A stretch of DNA of 64,000 bases from Brachynemurus nebulosus. Lineage: Eukaryota; Arthropoda; Insecta; Neuroptera; Myrmeleontidae. Each line of letters starts with the position of its first letter. Within the stretch, counting starts at the first letter, position 1. This document shows positions 11,661 to 23,271 of this stretch, piece after piece. The stretch spans positions 62,001 to 126,000 of the forward strand of contig JAPWDM010000069.1 in the NCBI GenBank assembly GCA_035578155.1, read 5' to 3'. The notes below the pieces were generated by a model. That model was not told the origin of the DNA, did not search any database, and was given only the letters and a program-made list of their open reading frames with translations. The position numbers and the translations under genes were made by a program.

Positions 11661-11958
11661 TTAGAAGGTTTCCGGTGCTAAACTCGTAGTTTCTTTACCT
11701 CTTTTTACGTCATATTTATGTTGTGCTATTCTATTTTTAAGAATCTGAGAAGTTTGTCCGTAATAACTCAAATTACAATTTTGACAATCTATTTTGTAAA
11801 CTACATTGTAACATTGTTTAGTTTCTGTTTTTTCTCTTTTTTTGGTATATAAATTTGATACTTTATTACTAAACTTAAATGTTATTTTATTATCTGTACT
11901 ATTTTCTATTATTGGTTTTAGTTTTTTTGTTAAATAATTATGTATTAAATTATGATTA
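11661..11958 (-). pseudogene. Penelope-like element, GIY-YIG endonuclease tail
   Basis: The leftward frame reads NVVYKIDCQNCNLSYYGQTS, then RIAQHKYDVKRGKETTS, and stops at 11661. The VYKI-x-C-x-x-C spacing, the YYGQT motif and the following R-x-x-x-H-x-x-D match the GIY-YIG endonuclease at the C-terminus of Penelope-like retroelements. The RT part is not visible upstream, so this is a truncated 3' end. Confidence 0.65.
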
Positions 11959-12038
11959 AGTTATTTTTAATATAATGCGGGTGATTAGAATTGTAGTTTA
12001 TCATTCTATCACTGTAATTATCTTTTTTAAGCCAAATT

Positions 12039-12306
12039 GTGCTTAATATGTTAAATTTATCTTTTCTAATTAGAATAAAATTTGTTAAAATTATTACATT
12101 ATCCCAAAAACCATATTACATTAATAGATTATTTACTGCTGCCAAAGAATTGTCAGAAGACGACTCTAAATTCCAGACATTTTACCGAATGTCGAAAAAT
12201 ACATTTCAAGAACTTATACGAATTATGACTCCAGTTATTCAAAAGCAAAATACTATTATGCGCAACTGTGTTGGTGTAGAAGAAAGAATTATGATAACGC
12301 TTAGGT
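12039..12306 (+). pseudogene. PIF/Harbinger nuclease, exon 1
   Basis: The frame contains KFQTFYRMSKNTFQELI and MTPVIQKQNTIMR, then VEERIMITLR, which matches the N-terminal region of Harbinger nucleases. It ends at a good splice donor (CTTAG|GTAAAT). The expected continuation, beginning YLAMGCTF, is found after an acceptor at 21652, with a compatible phase (AG+A). Between them now lie MADF/BESS sequence on the other strand, a SINE and a complete gypsy element. Confidence 0.65.
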
Positions 12307-12424
12307 AAATAATTAATATATTTATTTTTTAATAAACATTGAAATATACATTCAAATAAAAAAACATAAATTTAATAAAAAAAATACACATTACGGTTGA
12401 ATTGTATAGTAAATACTTTCGGAA

Positions 12425-13069
12425 TCATTGTTTGGGTGTGTGCTCTGACTGGTGGAATAAGGTGCGTTTATTATCTTCGTATTCAAGTGAAACTGTGGTG
12501 TAAATGTTTGGTGAAGGAGTTATTGGAACAGATGTGGGAGTTGAGAAACTTCTAGAAGATACACTAGATGAATGTGAATAATTTGTTTGATTTCTCATCA
12601 ATTGTGAACCAACAGTCATCTGTACATGTTGATTGGTAAATTGTTTTTGCTCTGTCAATAACTGCTCTAGCAACAAAAGAGTTTTTAGTTTAAATTGTCG
12701 TAGATTTCTCTCAGACAGATTTTTAACATTAGGCAATAAACTTAGAAGAAACATCGATCATCATCTTTTTTTTTTTCTATTGTTTAGATGCGCCACAACT
12801 AAGGTGATATGCATCATTTTTAGATAGTACTATTGTTTTTGATGATGGGAGAATGATTACTGATAATTAAAGTGTGAGGTATGGTAATGTTGGAAATGAA
12901 GAATATCCCCCGGTCGGTTTCGAACTCACGATCTACTAGACAAGACCGGAGACGCTAACCACATAACCAACTCGGGGTGATCATCATCTTTATTATCTTT
13001 TTTTCTTTGACATATTGTAAAATAGCGTGATCAGCTTCGTCTTTCCCGTTTCTTGATTTTTTCTTTTTT
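12425..13069 (-). pseudogene. MADF/BESS protein of Harbinger, C-terminal part
   Basis: Leftward. At 12992-13069 a lysine-rich linker reads DEADHAILQYV. After the SINE (12769-12978) the frame from 12754 gives MFLLSLLPNVKNLSERNLRQ, which fits the BESS motif, followed by a Q-, S- and T-rich tail ending at 12425. Harbinger elements typically encode a MADF-type Myb-like partner of the nuclease. The N-terminal side of this protein is at 21351-21545, beyond the gypsy insertion. Small indels break the frame. Confidence 0.6.
12769..12978 (-). mobile_element. tRNA-derived SINE
   Basis: On the minus strand the 5' head (12977-12907) resembles a tRNA: CCCCGAG start, A-box-like GGTTATGTGGTTAGCGTC, B-box GTTCGAAAC, and a closing CGGGG that can pair with the 5' end. 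A body of about 130 bp follows, ending in an A-tail (T-run at 12769-12776 on the plus strand). It is flanked by a 13-bp direct repeat, GATCATCATCTTT, at 12756-12768 and 12979-12991. It interrupts the MADF/BESS gene. Confidence 0.75.
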
Positions 13070-13073
13070 ATCC

Positions 13074-13290
13074 TGTAGGGCATAAATAAATGAAACAGTA
13101 TTTAGATGGCCAACATACACAATTTATTTAGCAACAGTTACATTCATAACAATACTCCTCAACCCTCTGTCCGATACAACCACTTGTCGTTCACTGCCCT
13201 TCGCCGTTTCTTCAGATGTGTATATCACCTACTTTCACTCTTACCACACCACCTTCGTTTGTGATATATCTTATATGTAGTTTCCGTATA
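13074..13290 (-). repeat. 3' LTR of gypsy element 1
   Basis: It starts TGTAGGGCATAAATAAATG on the plus strand and ends TTTCCGTATA, nearly identical to 21135-21350. Confidence 0.9.
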
Positions 13291-13989
13291 TTCGGCCATC
13301 CTGGAAACGTGGCCTGTCCTCAGGCCTCATGAAGATTTCTAGAGAAAGGACAAAGGAGAACAGAAAAATTAGAAATTAAGCGTAAAAATTAATGGTATGT
13401 GTTTGTGACATAACTTATCTTCATTTAGTCTTTACGAATATATAACTGGTCAACTTTGACCTCGTTCACTATACAATTGGCCACGTTGACCTACTCACTA
13501 GACAATTGGCCACGTTGACCTCACTCACTATATCATTGGCCACGTTGACCTCCTAACTATACTATTGACCATGTTGCTACTAAAATCAAAATAAATAAAA
13601 GTTACAATTTAAACGTAAATCATGGCATGTATGTATGTGGTTTAACTTATCTTTATTTGGTCTGATACTGAGCAGGCGACTGACAACGTTTGCCACTGAC
13701 GACGGTCGCCTTAGTTATCATCATACTTCGGAATTTAATCTAACGCATCGCTTTCTAAATTGAATTGTGTGGACTCGATTCACATTCAAAAGTACTTACT
13801 CGTCGTCGTGCTGAATCGTTACCCAGGGCTTTATCTTATCGGCTGCCACTACTGTTCTTGTTTGTCTTAGGCCTTCTCTAAAATCAACTACTTCATAACG
13901 GTCGTTAAACAGTACTTTAGTTATTCTAAAGGGTCCTTTGAACTTAGGAAATAATTTTCAACTGCTGCCCGTTGCGAGTTCACTAGTTA
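13291..13989 (-). other. 3' untranslated part and integrase tail of gypsy element 1
   Basis: Near 13440-13580 there are four imperfect tandem units of about 38 bp, each ending in GGCCACGTTGACCT or a close variant. The rest, to 13989, is decayed integrase C-terminal coding sequence with no long frame. Confidence 0.5.
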
Positions 13990-14924
13990 TTTCTACCTAG
14001 TCTATCTATTATTTCTACCAAATCGATTACTCAAGAGATTTGCCTCCGTTGTACGTTTAGGATTGAACCCTATCAATTCTTCCATGCGTGTAGCATTTAT
14101 ACTTTTATTATTTATTGTGTTTAAGGCACTTTGAATTTGCTTCACGTATTCGTCCCAAGTACGAGGATTCTTCTCTGCCGTGGTTGTTGCCAAGGAACTT
14201 AAAATTGTTCGATTATACCTTTCACATTGACCATTTGCTCTGGGTGTTGCTACTGCATTTTTTACGTGTTTTATTCCATAAGTCTGTCAAAACGTTTCAA
14301 AACTACTAGACGTGAATGCACTTCCTAATAATTCTGGTAGGTACACCAAACAAGTGGACAACATCCATTAAAATTTTTATCGCTGCTTTAGATGTTGTAT
14401 CTCAGACAGGTTCTATTAAACATAATTTGGTAAAAGCGTCGACTATTACGAATAAATATTTATTGTTTTTTTTTTTTTGATTTTTCAAACGAGCCTAAGT
14501 GGTCTATGTGAAGAGTGTGAAAAGGTACTGGGGTTTTTTCGATTGGGTTTAACCGGCACTGTTTTGGACCTGAACGTGATTTGTAGTACACACAATTCAA
14601 ACTAGCGCTGATATAGTTTTTGACAAATCGTCTCATTTTGAGAAACCAGTAATTTCGTTCTATTCTATTGATAGTTTTTTCCAAACTCATATGGCCTGCA
14701 TCATTGTGATATAATCTACAGATTTGCGTGCGAGCACCTCGTGGAACAACCCACTTTTTTGACCCGTCTTTGAGCTTACTGTAGATCTTGTTATGCTTTA
14801 GTTCGTATTTGTCAAAGTATAACTTATTTTCTCTGTTTCGTTTGCCTTCCAGTAAAATATTTCTTATACGAAATAGTTGTTCATCTTGTAATTGAGCTGC
14901 GAGTATCCAATCACCTTCTGTTAA
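13990..14924 (-). pseudogene. Gypsy element 1 integrase
   Basis: The leftward frame from 14924 has the zinc-binding HHCC region (RLYHNDAGHMSLEKT, then LNCVYYKSR) and the start of the core (TLHIDHLG, first catalytic aspartate). After stops and frameshifts, a later block at 14002-14193 (WDEYVKQIQSALNTINN, EELIGFNP) matches the region following the catalytic glutamate. The gene's upstream continuation, RNase H, is on the far side of the piggyBac element. Confidence 0.75.
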
Positions 14925-15294
14925 CCCTTGTGTAACCAACCAAAAAAATATACACTAATGGCCAACCGGGGTACCCGGGTACCCATGTACATTAATTACC
15001 TTTTTTCGAAAAGTTAGAAATGTTCGTAATTTTTTCCCTACACTTTATTTTATATTTTTAACAAAATTAACCTATATTGTAAACAAGATAGTCCATTGTT
15101 GAAATTTTGTATATTCCGTTAATTTTCCGTTATTTTGTTTTTTTAAAAAAAATCGGTTATTTTTAGAAATTCCGTTGTTTTTAACAATTGTTATAATTCT
15201 GGAAAATGATAATATAGAAAAAGTCGGTTATTTTTAAAATTTCCGTTATTTTTAACAGTTGTTACGAGCATGCATACACATACACATACACATA

Positions 15295-15296
<2 letters not shown>

Positions 15297-15331
<35 letters not shown>
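15297..15331. repeat. (TA)n microsatellite in piggyBac
   Basis: A run of alternating AT just upstream of the transposase gene. Confidence 0.9.
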
Positions 15332-15333
<2 letters not shown>

Positions 15334-15477
15334 TACGTTTGAGAAGCAGTTTAGTTTCTGTCATTCACTCGAAGAAGCAAGACCTGTAACGTTCAGTGTA
15401 GTTCTTTCACCTTGAACATTTTCTTGTGTTCTTGAGTAAATTATTTTCTTATGTACTGTTGATCTTTGAATACAAAA

Positions 15478-17541
15478 ATGGACGAGTTGTCTAGAGCTCA
15501 GTTTTCAAGGTAAATAAAAACATATTTTTTATTTTATATATTTGTTCTGATAATTTATGCATATTGTGGTAACTAATGTATACGTTTATTTTTTGTTTAG
15601 ATTGAGCGAAGCTAAAAAAAAAGAATATTTGGAAAACTTGTTGGGCGAGGAAGATAACGAAAGTCTGCCTCCTTCTGACACTGAAGATGAAGACTGGCTT
15701 CCGTTGGATGACTCTTTCGTAGCGTCAGATAACGAAGAAACTAGGGATTACGAAGAAGAATTCGCTGAATCTGCAAAAAGTGAAGCCAGAATGAAGTCGA
15801 AAAAGAGGTCAGTGACGAAAGTGGTGACGATGTTGAGCAGGGGAGTGATGAGAATGTGGCTGTAGCGTCGCAAGGTAATTTTTTTTTGTAAATATACTGA
15901 TGTAACTAAAATGATTTTTCAAGTAATTGATACATTATATTGTAATACATTTCAGATAGCACCAGCACATCGTTTGTTGCTAAAGATAAAACTGTGTGGG
16001 AAAAAAACAGGCAGCGCAGTCACCAAACGCTATCAAGGAACGTTGTCAGGCAAAGAGCCGGACCTCACAGAAGTACAGAGATGTTATCTATTTCTGATAC
16101 TTTCAAAAAAATTATGTCAATAGAAATGGTTGATCTTATTGTACGTTGCACAAATAAAAAAGTAGAAGCTGTATACCGGGAGTATAACAGTAAACAGCCG
16201 GAAAACGAGCCACGTGTATGGAAAAAAGTAACACGGCAAGAAATATATGCTTTCTTTGGGATTTTGATTTGTGCTGGTGCAAACAACTCGAATACCGACC
16301 ACGTCAATGATATGTGGAAGAAAACGTCATATCCTCTGTACCGTGCAACAATGGGGCGACAACGTTTCCAATCGATTATACGGTTTATACGATTTGACGA
16401 TCACACCACACGCAGTCAACGTGCAGCTACCGATAAAGCTGCTCCAATTTCTGACATATGGAATATGCTAAATGCGAACTTGGTTGCAATCTACAAGCCA
16501 ACGGAAAACCTTACAATCGACGAGCAACTTTTTCCTTTTCGAGGTAGAACAAAATTTACGCAGTATATGCCTTCTAAGCCTGCTAAGTATGGCATAAAAG
16601 TATGGTGGATTTGTGACGCAGCAAATGGTTTTCCACTGAAAGGGATTATTTATACAAGCAAAGTAGGTAACACTCGAGACGTGAATCAAGGAGAGAGAAT
16701 CGTCAAAGAACTTGCAGTTGGTTTCAAAGGATCTGGTCGGAACATAAGTATGGATCGATTCTTCACTACCCTACCTTTAGCTAAAAACCTTTTTTCTTGG
16801 AATCTCACTGTTGTTGGAACTTTGAAACAAAATAAGCCATACATTCCACAAGAAATGAAAGCATCAAAAACAAGAGAACCATTGTCATCGCTTTTTGGCT
16901 TTCACGAAAAAGTAACAATGTGTTCTTATGTTCCGAAGAAGAACAAGGCTGTGATTTTGCTGAGCACGATGCACGATGATGCTACAACGTCCGATGCAAC
17001 ACATAAAAAACCAGAGATGATTATGTTTTATAACAAAACTAAAGCCGGCGTAGATACAATGGAACAAATGTGCGCAAGATATTCTACTCAACGGCGAACG
17101 TGCAGGTGGCCACTAGCTTTTTTTTATAACATTCTTGACATCTCAGCTCTCGCAGCTTACGTCGTTTATTTTGAAAACAATAAAATGATACCAAAAAAGA
17201 CAAACCAAAGACGACTTTTTTTGCGTCAGCTAGCAGAAGAACTAGCACTGCCATTGATCGAAGAGCGATCCTCAAATGAGCAGATCATGCGTCATCATTC
17301 GACCAAACTGGCAATCGAAAGCTATTTCGACATACCAATCACAGACCAGCTGACTGCTGAAAATGAAAATCAACCACGAGATAACACTGATCGAAAGGTT
17401 GTTGTAGGTTCATGCTACATTTGCAACAAGCAACCTATTCGCAAACGAAGGAAGACGAGGAAATGCTGCCTTGAATGTCAGAAGCCTGTATGCGATGAAC
17501 ATACTATCAAAATCACCAAGTGCCTAAAATGTAGTCAGTGA
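15478..17541 (+). CDS. piggyBac transposase, three exons, one frameshift
   Basis: Exon 1 is 15478-15509 (MDELSRAQFS). The intron 15510-15600 is GTAAAT...TTTAG. Exon 2, 15601-15874, is very acidic. The intron 15875-15955 ends TTTCAG. Exon 3, 15956-17541, is intact. Both splices keep frame. The catalytic triad is visible: D in TIDEQLFPFRGR, D in SMDRFFTTLP and D in KAGVDTMEQMC. The C-terminal domain is a Cys-rich zinc-binding region (CYICNKQ, CCLECQK, CDEH, CLKC), as in other piggyBac proteins. Exon 2 has a single-base frameshift near 15790, so the copy is probably inactive, though only narrowly. The product would excise and insert DNA at TTAA. Confidence 0.9.
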
Positions 17542-18028
17542 ATTTTTTTTTCTTTTTTGTACTGAATTGCCAAAATATAAAAAGTTGAAAATTCAAAATT
17601 TTTTGTAATGATAAAATCGACAAATGTAATTATTATCATTATTATTATTATTATTATTGTATCAATTATTTTTTGTGAATAAACAATTAAAAAATAATAT
17701 TATTTATTATAGTTCATTTATTCATAGTTATTCACCTTTTTATATCAAAATATTAAAATTTGTTAATATATTTCATGATATTTATTATTTTTGTATAGGG
17801 GTACCTGAGTACCCGGTTGGCGTATACGTATACATTTTTTCAAACTCAAAATTTTCTTAAAAAAAAAAAAAAAAAAAATAATAAAATATCAGTGCATATT
17901 TTTATAGAAAATCGGTTGAATTATGAGGATCCGGGAACTTTTTTGCAAATTTCTGCTAGGGAAAAAGTTATTCATGAAAATACACCTCGATGGGCACCCG
18001 GGTACCCGGTTGGTAACACAAGGGTTAA

Positions 18029-18548
18029 GTCAACTTGATTGACTTCTACTGGCAGTCTGCTTAGAGCATCCACATGTGCCATTTTTGACCCTAGTCTATA
18101 TTTTATATTAAACGTGTATTCTTGTATTTCTAGCCACCATCTGCCTGTTCGAGGTAACAAATCTTTCTTTGAAAAGCTAGTTCGTAACGCGTTGCAGTCC
18201 GTTATTACTGTAAAATCAATCCCCAATAGGTACGCCCGAAAATGTCGTAAAGTAAGAACTACTGCCATCGTTTCGAGCTCATAAGAATGATAATAGCGCT
18301 GATCTACAGTAGTTTGTTTACTAAAATAGGCTATAACTTTTCGACACCCATTCTCATCTATTTGAATTAGCATTGCACCCACTCCTATTGAACTAGCATC
18401 TGTATAAAGCTCTGTGATAAGATTAGGATTAAATATTGAGAGAATAGGATTTCTCGTTAAAATTTCTTTTATTTCTGCGAACGCAGAGTTTTATAATTCA
18501 CCCCATGACCAAATTTCGTCTTTTTTTGTCAGTTGTGTGATTGGTTTA
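18029..18548 (-). pseudogene. Gypsy element 1 RNase H domain
   Basis: A leftward frame from 18382 reads GAMLIQIDENG, YFSKQTTVDQRYYHSYELE (RNase H glutamate), VITDCNALR (aspartate) and VDALSRLPV, then reaches the piggyBac insertion. It is preceded by frame-broken sequence to 18548. The tail of the annotated open frame past 18028 is piggyBac terminal sequence, not gypsy. Confidence 0.8.
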
Positions 18549-19200
18549 ACTATGGTAGCATATTTACCACCGCATTAATTTTCCTTCGGCTAGGTTGAAT
18601 GCCAGCTTCACTAATTTCGACGCCTAAGTATTCAATTTTTGTTTGAAGGAACGAGAATTTACTTAATTTTAGCGTTAAATTATGCTCTCTGAATTTTAAA
18701 AGAACTTGTTCAAGTTTATCAAATCCTTCTTCCATTGTCTTAGATGGGATAACATCGTCTATGTAGGGAAAGGCAACTGTATTTTTCACTGCTCCTAATA
18801 CACTATCCATTAGTCGTTGAAATACACCTGGAGCGTTACATAACCCAAAAGGCATGTGTAGGAATTCGAAGTGGCTTTCTGGAGTGATAAAGGCTGTTTT
18901 TTCAAGAGACTTATTATCTACAGGCACTTGATAATATCCTAAAGCCAAATCTAAACCCGTAAAATATTTGTACCCTCCTAGCTTATCAATTTGATCTTCG
19001 ATTAAAGGTAAGGGATACTTATCTTTTATGGTCCTTGCGTTCACTCGTCTGTAGTCTGTACACATTCGGTAGTCTCCTGTTTTCTTTTTTATTAGCACGA
19101 CTGGACTAGCATAGGGTGATTTAGATTCCCGAATAATTTCGTGTTCAGTAATTCATTTACCATGGAGCGTAGAATGACTTTTTATTTTTCTGCCATACGG
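18549..19200 (-). pseudogene. Gypsy element 1 reverse transcriptase
   Basis: Frame 18550-19098 holds the RT core: CTDYRRVNARTIKDKYPLPL, FTGLDLALGYYQ, FGLCNAPGVFQR and the catalytic FPYIDDV. It is followed by the thumb region KIEYLGVEIS. It lacks only flanking parts lost to frameshifts near 18545 and 19100. The order and motifs are of Ty3/gypsy type. Confidence 0.88.
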
Positions 19201-19830
19201 TACGGTCTATAAACTACCGGATTCTACGAAGAGCATTTAATTTCTAATTTTACACTATTTGTTTTGCTTAAATTGGCTAATGATGAAGAAATGCAGTCAG
19301 AGTACTTGACGACTAACCTTTTGCAATTCTCTTTATCTTTAGTATCAATTTGACCGAAATTCAGCGATGAAAAATCAATGGATTCATGTGTCTCAACTAT
19401 GTTAAGACTATGTTCAAATATTGGTAACGTCCGCAGTGTTAATTTATCTTCATGTACCGTCATAACTAAATCATGCTGATTTAAAAATACACAATACATA
19501 TAAAAACTGTGGCTTTTAAAATTCGAACGCTCGCGAATGCATAAACATTGGAACTGGCTGTACCTCCTGAAAAGCCGCGTAATAGAACCGAATTACCGGT
19601 TTTTACGTTGAGATTACAGTCTTTAGCTACAGCTGCCTTTCATAAGTGTTAGCGAACTACCGGTATCAATAAGACACTTCACCTTTTTACCATTTATGTG
19701 GGCTATTTGTAAGAATGAATGTTTATAAGTAATGTTTTTTGCACTTACGGTATTCACGACACTTGGAACGCGGCAATAGTCTTCACGATGTCCAAACTTT
19801 TTGCACTTTTTACATTCGTGAAGGGGAATG
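19201..19830 (-). pseudogene. Gypsy element 1 protease and RT N-terminus
   Basis: The aspartic protease site CLIDTGSSLT can be read leftward near 19660, followed by frame-broken sequence. An open frame, 19224-19499, gives the acidic linker between protease and RT. A second zinc knuckle, C-K-K-C-x4-H-x4-C, lies near 19745-19820. Confidence 0.65.
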
Positions 19831-20641
19831 AATCAGTCCCTTATCAGATGGCCTGGTTTATCACAATTAAAACAGCTACGTTTCCTAGGCAAAGGAAGGC
19901 GTTTGTTTTCATCGCTGTTAGGTTTGGACGTACTTGGTAAGTTTCCCATTGTATTTAAATATGCATATAGAGCATTAGCGTCCGTATGCTGAGCTGATCG
20001 CACCGTCCTTGCAATGGACAAGTCTGTAATGCCTCCTATGACGGCATCAACTAAGCACTCGTCTGGTGTTGGTATTTTTAAGGCTTTGAGTTTTGAAAGT
20101 TTTTGAAAGCGGTAATCTCCCAACTGCTGTCCGGGTGTTGTCTCATAATTAGCGGCGTCACGTAGTAACTTTGAAAATGGTACTTTTTTGAAAATTGAGC
20201 TTTCAAGGCTATAGTGATTTCTCCTCATGACGCGCCACAATTACTTTGTTCGTCGAACCACTGACGAGCGTTACCCTTAAGTCGACCGGCGACGAGTCGC
20301 ATGATTGCGTTATCATCCCAACTATACCGTTCTGCTGAGTTTTCTATCCGCTGGAGCCAGTTTTCGACTGTCGTATCGTCACGAGAAGGATCATAAATGG
20401 GAATGAGTATTTCGTCGCCTGGGCGGTAATTACCTGTTGATCGACCTGACAAAACTTTTACCATCTCTTGCAATGTTTTTATTTGCTGATGCAATTCCTC
20501 GCTGGACGAAGAACTTGAATCAGTAGACGATAGCACTTCACTAATAGGACGTCGTTTCTTTGAGCTCGCTCGGTGTGATTTCGATTTTTTGTTTGAACTA
20601 TATCTTTGAACTTTTGATGATTTTGATTTTGATCGGCCCAT
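19831..20641 (-). pseudogene. Gypsy element 1 Gag
   Basis: It starts at an ATG at 20641 (MGRSKSKSSK). The N-terminus is strongly basic and serine-rich, followed by a Gag helical region (NWLQRIENSAERYSW, RLKGNARQWF). A frameshift near 20232 links to a second frame ending in the zinc knuckle CFNCDKPGHLI, directly before a stop. A nucleic-acid-binding capsid precursor of gypsy type. Confidence 0.8.
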
Positions 20642-21134
20642 CTTTTAGTAAAGTTAATAAATTTAGGTTTGAATTAATGTAATTAGAGTAGGTGTATTAA
20701 ATGTATCTACAATATGATCATAACATATACACTGAATGTAACAAGACACTCACGTAATGCTTAAAAAGTTTTACTTGCTACGTAAAAGTGCACTGAGATG
20801 TTTTTTTTTTTTTAAAAAAAAAAGAATGTTACTCACAAGTAACTATTCGTAGGTACAACTGTATTTGATATTATTGTATACACCGCATTCACACACATTT
20901 AGTTCAATCGTCGTGGTCGTTCAAGTACAACCATACATACATGTATATTATACAACGACCTATGTATGTTCAACTACGTTCTACCGTACGCAATATATTC
21001 CTTACTAACACAGATTAATTGTCACAATTTGTTTATAATTAATTATTAAGTTTTATTCGTATTATTTTTTTATTATATTTTGCCTTAAATATCAGTTTAA
21101 AACAAAGGGTTTTTTTCTATCCCACTTCTGTTTA
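20642..21134 (-). other. 5' leader of gypsy element 1
   Basis: Non-coding sequence between Gag and the 5' LTR. A primer-binding site could not be assigned with confidence. Confidence 0.5.
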
Positions 21135-21350
21135 TGTAAGGCATAAATAAATGAAACACTATTTAGATGGCCAACATACACAATTTATTTAGCAACAGTT
21201 ACATTCATTACAATACTCCTCAACCCTCTGCTGATACAACCACTTGTCGTTCACTGCCCTTCGCCGTTTCTTCAGATGTGTATATCACCTACTTTCACTC
21301 TTACCACACCACCCTCGTTTGTGATATATCTTGTATGTAGTTTCCGTATA
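21135..21350 (-). repeat. 5' LTR of gypsy element 1
   Basis: It matches 13074-13290, with the ATCC duplication following at 21351-21354. Confidence 0.9.
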
Positions 21351-21545
21351 ATCCTATTTCCTACATTTCGAAAAGTTTCTTATGTGCGTTTAGATTGTTC
21401 GTTTATTGATTTAATATTATCATATTCGATATTTTGGTCAAAAATATTTTCGTCTTCGTTACACTCTGTCATAACAAAATCAGTTAGTAAAATATCTCCC
21501 GTATTTTCGGAATGTTGAACAGGCTTTATAGACGGTAGTATAAAT
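21351..21545 (-). pseudogene. MADF/BESS protein of Harbinger, middle part
   Basis: The leftward frame reads PYYLHDILQFILPSIKPVQH, the typical end of a MADF domain, then an acidic linker (TECNEDENIFDQN). It stops close to the gypsy insertion point, and the rest is at 12425-13069. The first part of the MADF domain was not found upstream. Confidence 0.5.
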
Positions 21546-21652
21546 TGAAGAATATCGTGAAGATAGTAGGGTTTACTTTCTTATTTGAGTTTTCAAACGT
21601 CGAAAATTTATAGAATAAGCGAAACGTATTATAATATTTTTGTTTCAGATAT

Positions 21653-22360
21653 TTGGCAATGGGTTGCACTTTTACGGCTCTAAGCTTATATTTCCAAAGA
21701 GGCGAACGTTGGCTTGATAAATAATAGAAGAAATCACGAAAGTCATCTGGCAGTCGTTAAAGGGAGAGTACATGGCTTTACCAAACACAGACAGATGAAA
21801 AGAAATATCAGTACGAATTTTTGAACTGTGGCAGTTACCATACTGCCTAGGCGCCATCGACGAAAAACATATTCGAATTCAAAAATACCCAAATTCCGGT
21901 TCAACTAATTTTAATTATAAAAATTATCATCCCGTTATTTTACTGGACTGTTGTGACTGGCCGATGGTTCGTTTACAACAACTGAATGCGGATATGCTGG
22001 GAGAAATAGTGATGGGGGAATTTTCCGAATATCAACATTTGGTCGTTGGTTAGAAAATAATAACACTTCCTTATCTGAACTTTCATATGGTGAAAACAGA
22101 AATAAATTACCATATTACTTCGTAGCTGATAATGCATTTCCGTTAAGAAGAAATATCATGAGACCATTCCCCGAAGGACATATTACCAATAAAATGAGAA
22201 TTTTTAATTACACGCTTACAAGGAGAGGTTCCGGGTTGGGAAATTCACTTTTGGATGAAAATTGGAATATTAATAACATACCTTTCGGGTGTGAACATAG
22301 TAAAATAGTAAAACGCACTAGCCAGCCATTTTCGAAAAAAAGGCTTTTAAACGTTTGATG
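21653..22360 (+). pseudogene. PIF/Harbinger nuclease, exon 2
   Basis: The acceptor TTTTTGTTTCAG precedes YLAMGCTFTALSLYFQRGER. Further blocks are GAIDEKHIRIQKYPNSGSTN (catalytic aspartate), NSDGGIFRISTFGRWL and VADNAFPLRRNIMRPFP. The glutamate motif is degraded near 22220. Several frameshifts and stops break the gene. It is the expected continuation of exon 1 at 12039-12306. Confidence 0.75.
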
Positions 22361-23271
22361 TTTTTTCACCACTTAATAAACCAGACAAGTGGCTGATCAA
22401 AATGAAGCAGCCGTAGTGTTGGTGTTATAATATCGTCTTGGTATCAGTCTCAACGTAGCAGCGGTAGCGATCAGACGTGTTTCTGTGTTGTGTGGTGCGT
22501 GCTATAATTTGACCACGCCAAGAAAAAAGTCGGCATAATAAAACTTTTCAAAGGATTTGTATGTTTAACACGTTGACGGTCGGTTGACTGATACATTGTT
22601 GTGACTACTACTGCCCGAATTAAGCTGCATTCATATCTCTACAGACACTGAACGTCACAGGCACGTATCATGATAGACACGACAAGTATTGTTTAATGTT
22701 TTTCTTATGAATATATTCATACATAGAGTGTATCCGTGTCTATGCGGTTACGTTACGTTACATATGAATACACTCATAAGGAAAGCATTAGATTAAACAA
22801 CATTTATCGTGTCTGCCACAGTAGGTGTCTCTGACGTTCATTGTCTGTAAGTACGATTCAATCTTTATTGCTATAATGTACCATAAACCTTAAGTACGAA
22901 TAGGTACGAATATAGACTTCATATCCTATTTTTTTGTATTTCTTATGCGAATATATATTCTTTACTATATTGAAAATTTACGTAAGGATGGTCACTTTAA
23001 CTATCACAGTAATCAAAATTTTTAATAATATCCCTAATTTTTGAAAAAGTAACAAATGTAATCTCTACTCTATGGTAAATTAGGATCGGATAAATAAATT
23101 ATAGAAATGCCTCGTTAAATGTGTCTGTAAAAATCTTGAGGGGCTTCATAACCTTGAAAGTACTCTGTTCGATGATTCAATACATCTCTTATGCACCCCC
23201 AATCACTCTATATTCGTTCCTTTATACTTGAAAACAAAAACTAAAAACAACACCAAAAGAAATAAATAATT
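22361..23271. repeat. Non-coding region with long imperfect palindrome
   Basis: The stretch 22637-22735 is an imperfect inverted copy of about 22758-22855. Paired blocks include CAGACACTGAACGTCA with TGACGTTCATTGTCTG, and GACACGA with TCGTGTC. It looks like a foldback or MITE-type element of about 240 bp. No gene is seen in the rest. Confidence 0.55.

Larger units (their letters stand above)
14925..18024 (+). mobile_element. Complete piggyBac transposon
   Basis: The ends are inverted repeats starting CCCTTGTGT (left, CCCTTGTGTAACCAACC; right, its near-complement ending ACACAAGGG). Both sides carry the target TTAA (14921-14924 and 18025-18028), diagnostic of piggyBac. Subterminal copies of a GGGTACCCGGGTACCC-like palindrome lie at 14967-14985 and at about 17800-17816 and 17996-18009. 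It encodes one transposase of three exons. It sits in the pol gene of gypsy element 1. Confidence 0.93.
13074..21350 (-). mobile_element. Complete Ty3/gypsy LTR element, leftward
   Basis: Two LTRs of about 217 bp (13074-13290 and 21135-21350) differ at roughly seven positions by eye. A perfect 4-bp target duplication, ATCC, flanks them (13070-13073 and 21351-21354). The coding order on the minus strand is Gag (20641 to about 19745), protease, RT, RNase H and integrase (to about 13990). Several stops and frameshifts are present. A piggyBac element (14925-18024) is inserted between RNase H and integrase. The gypsy element itself interrupts the MADF/BESS gene of a Harbinger element. Confidence 0.9.
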
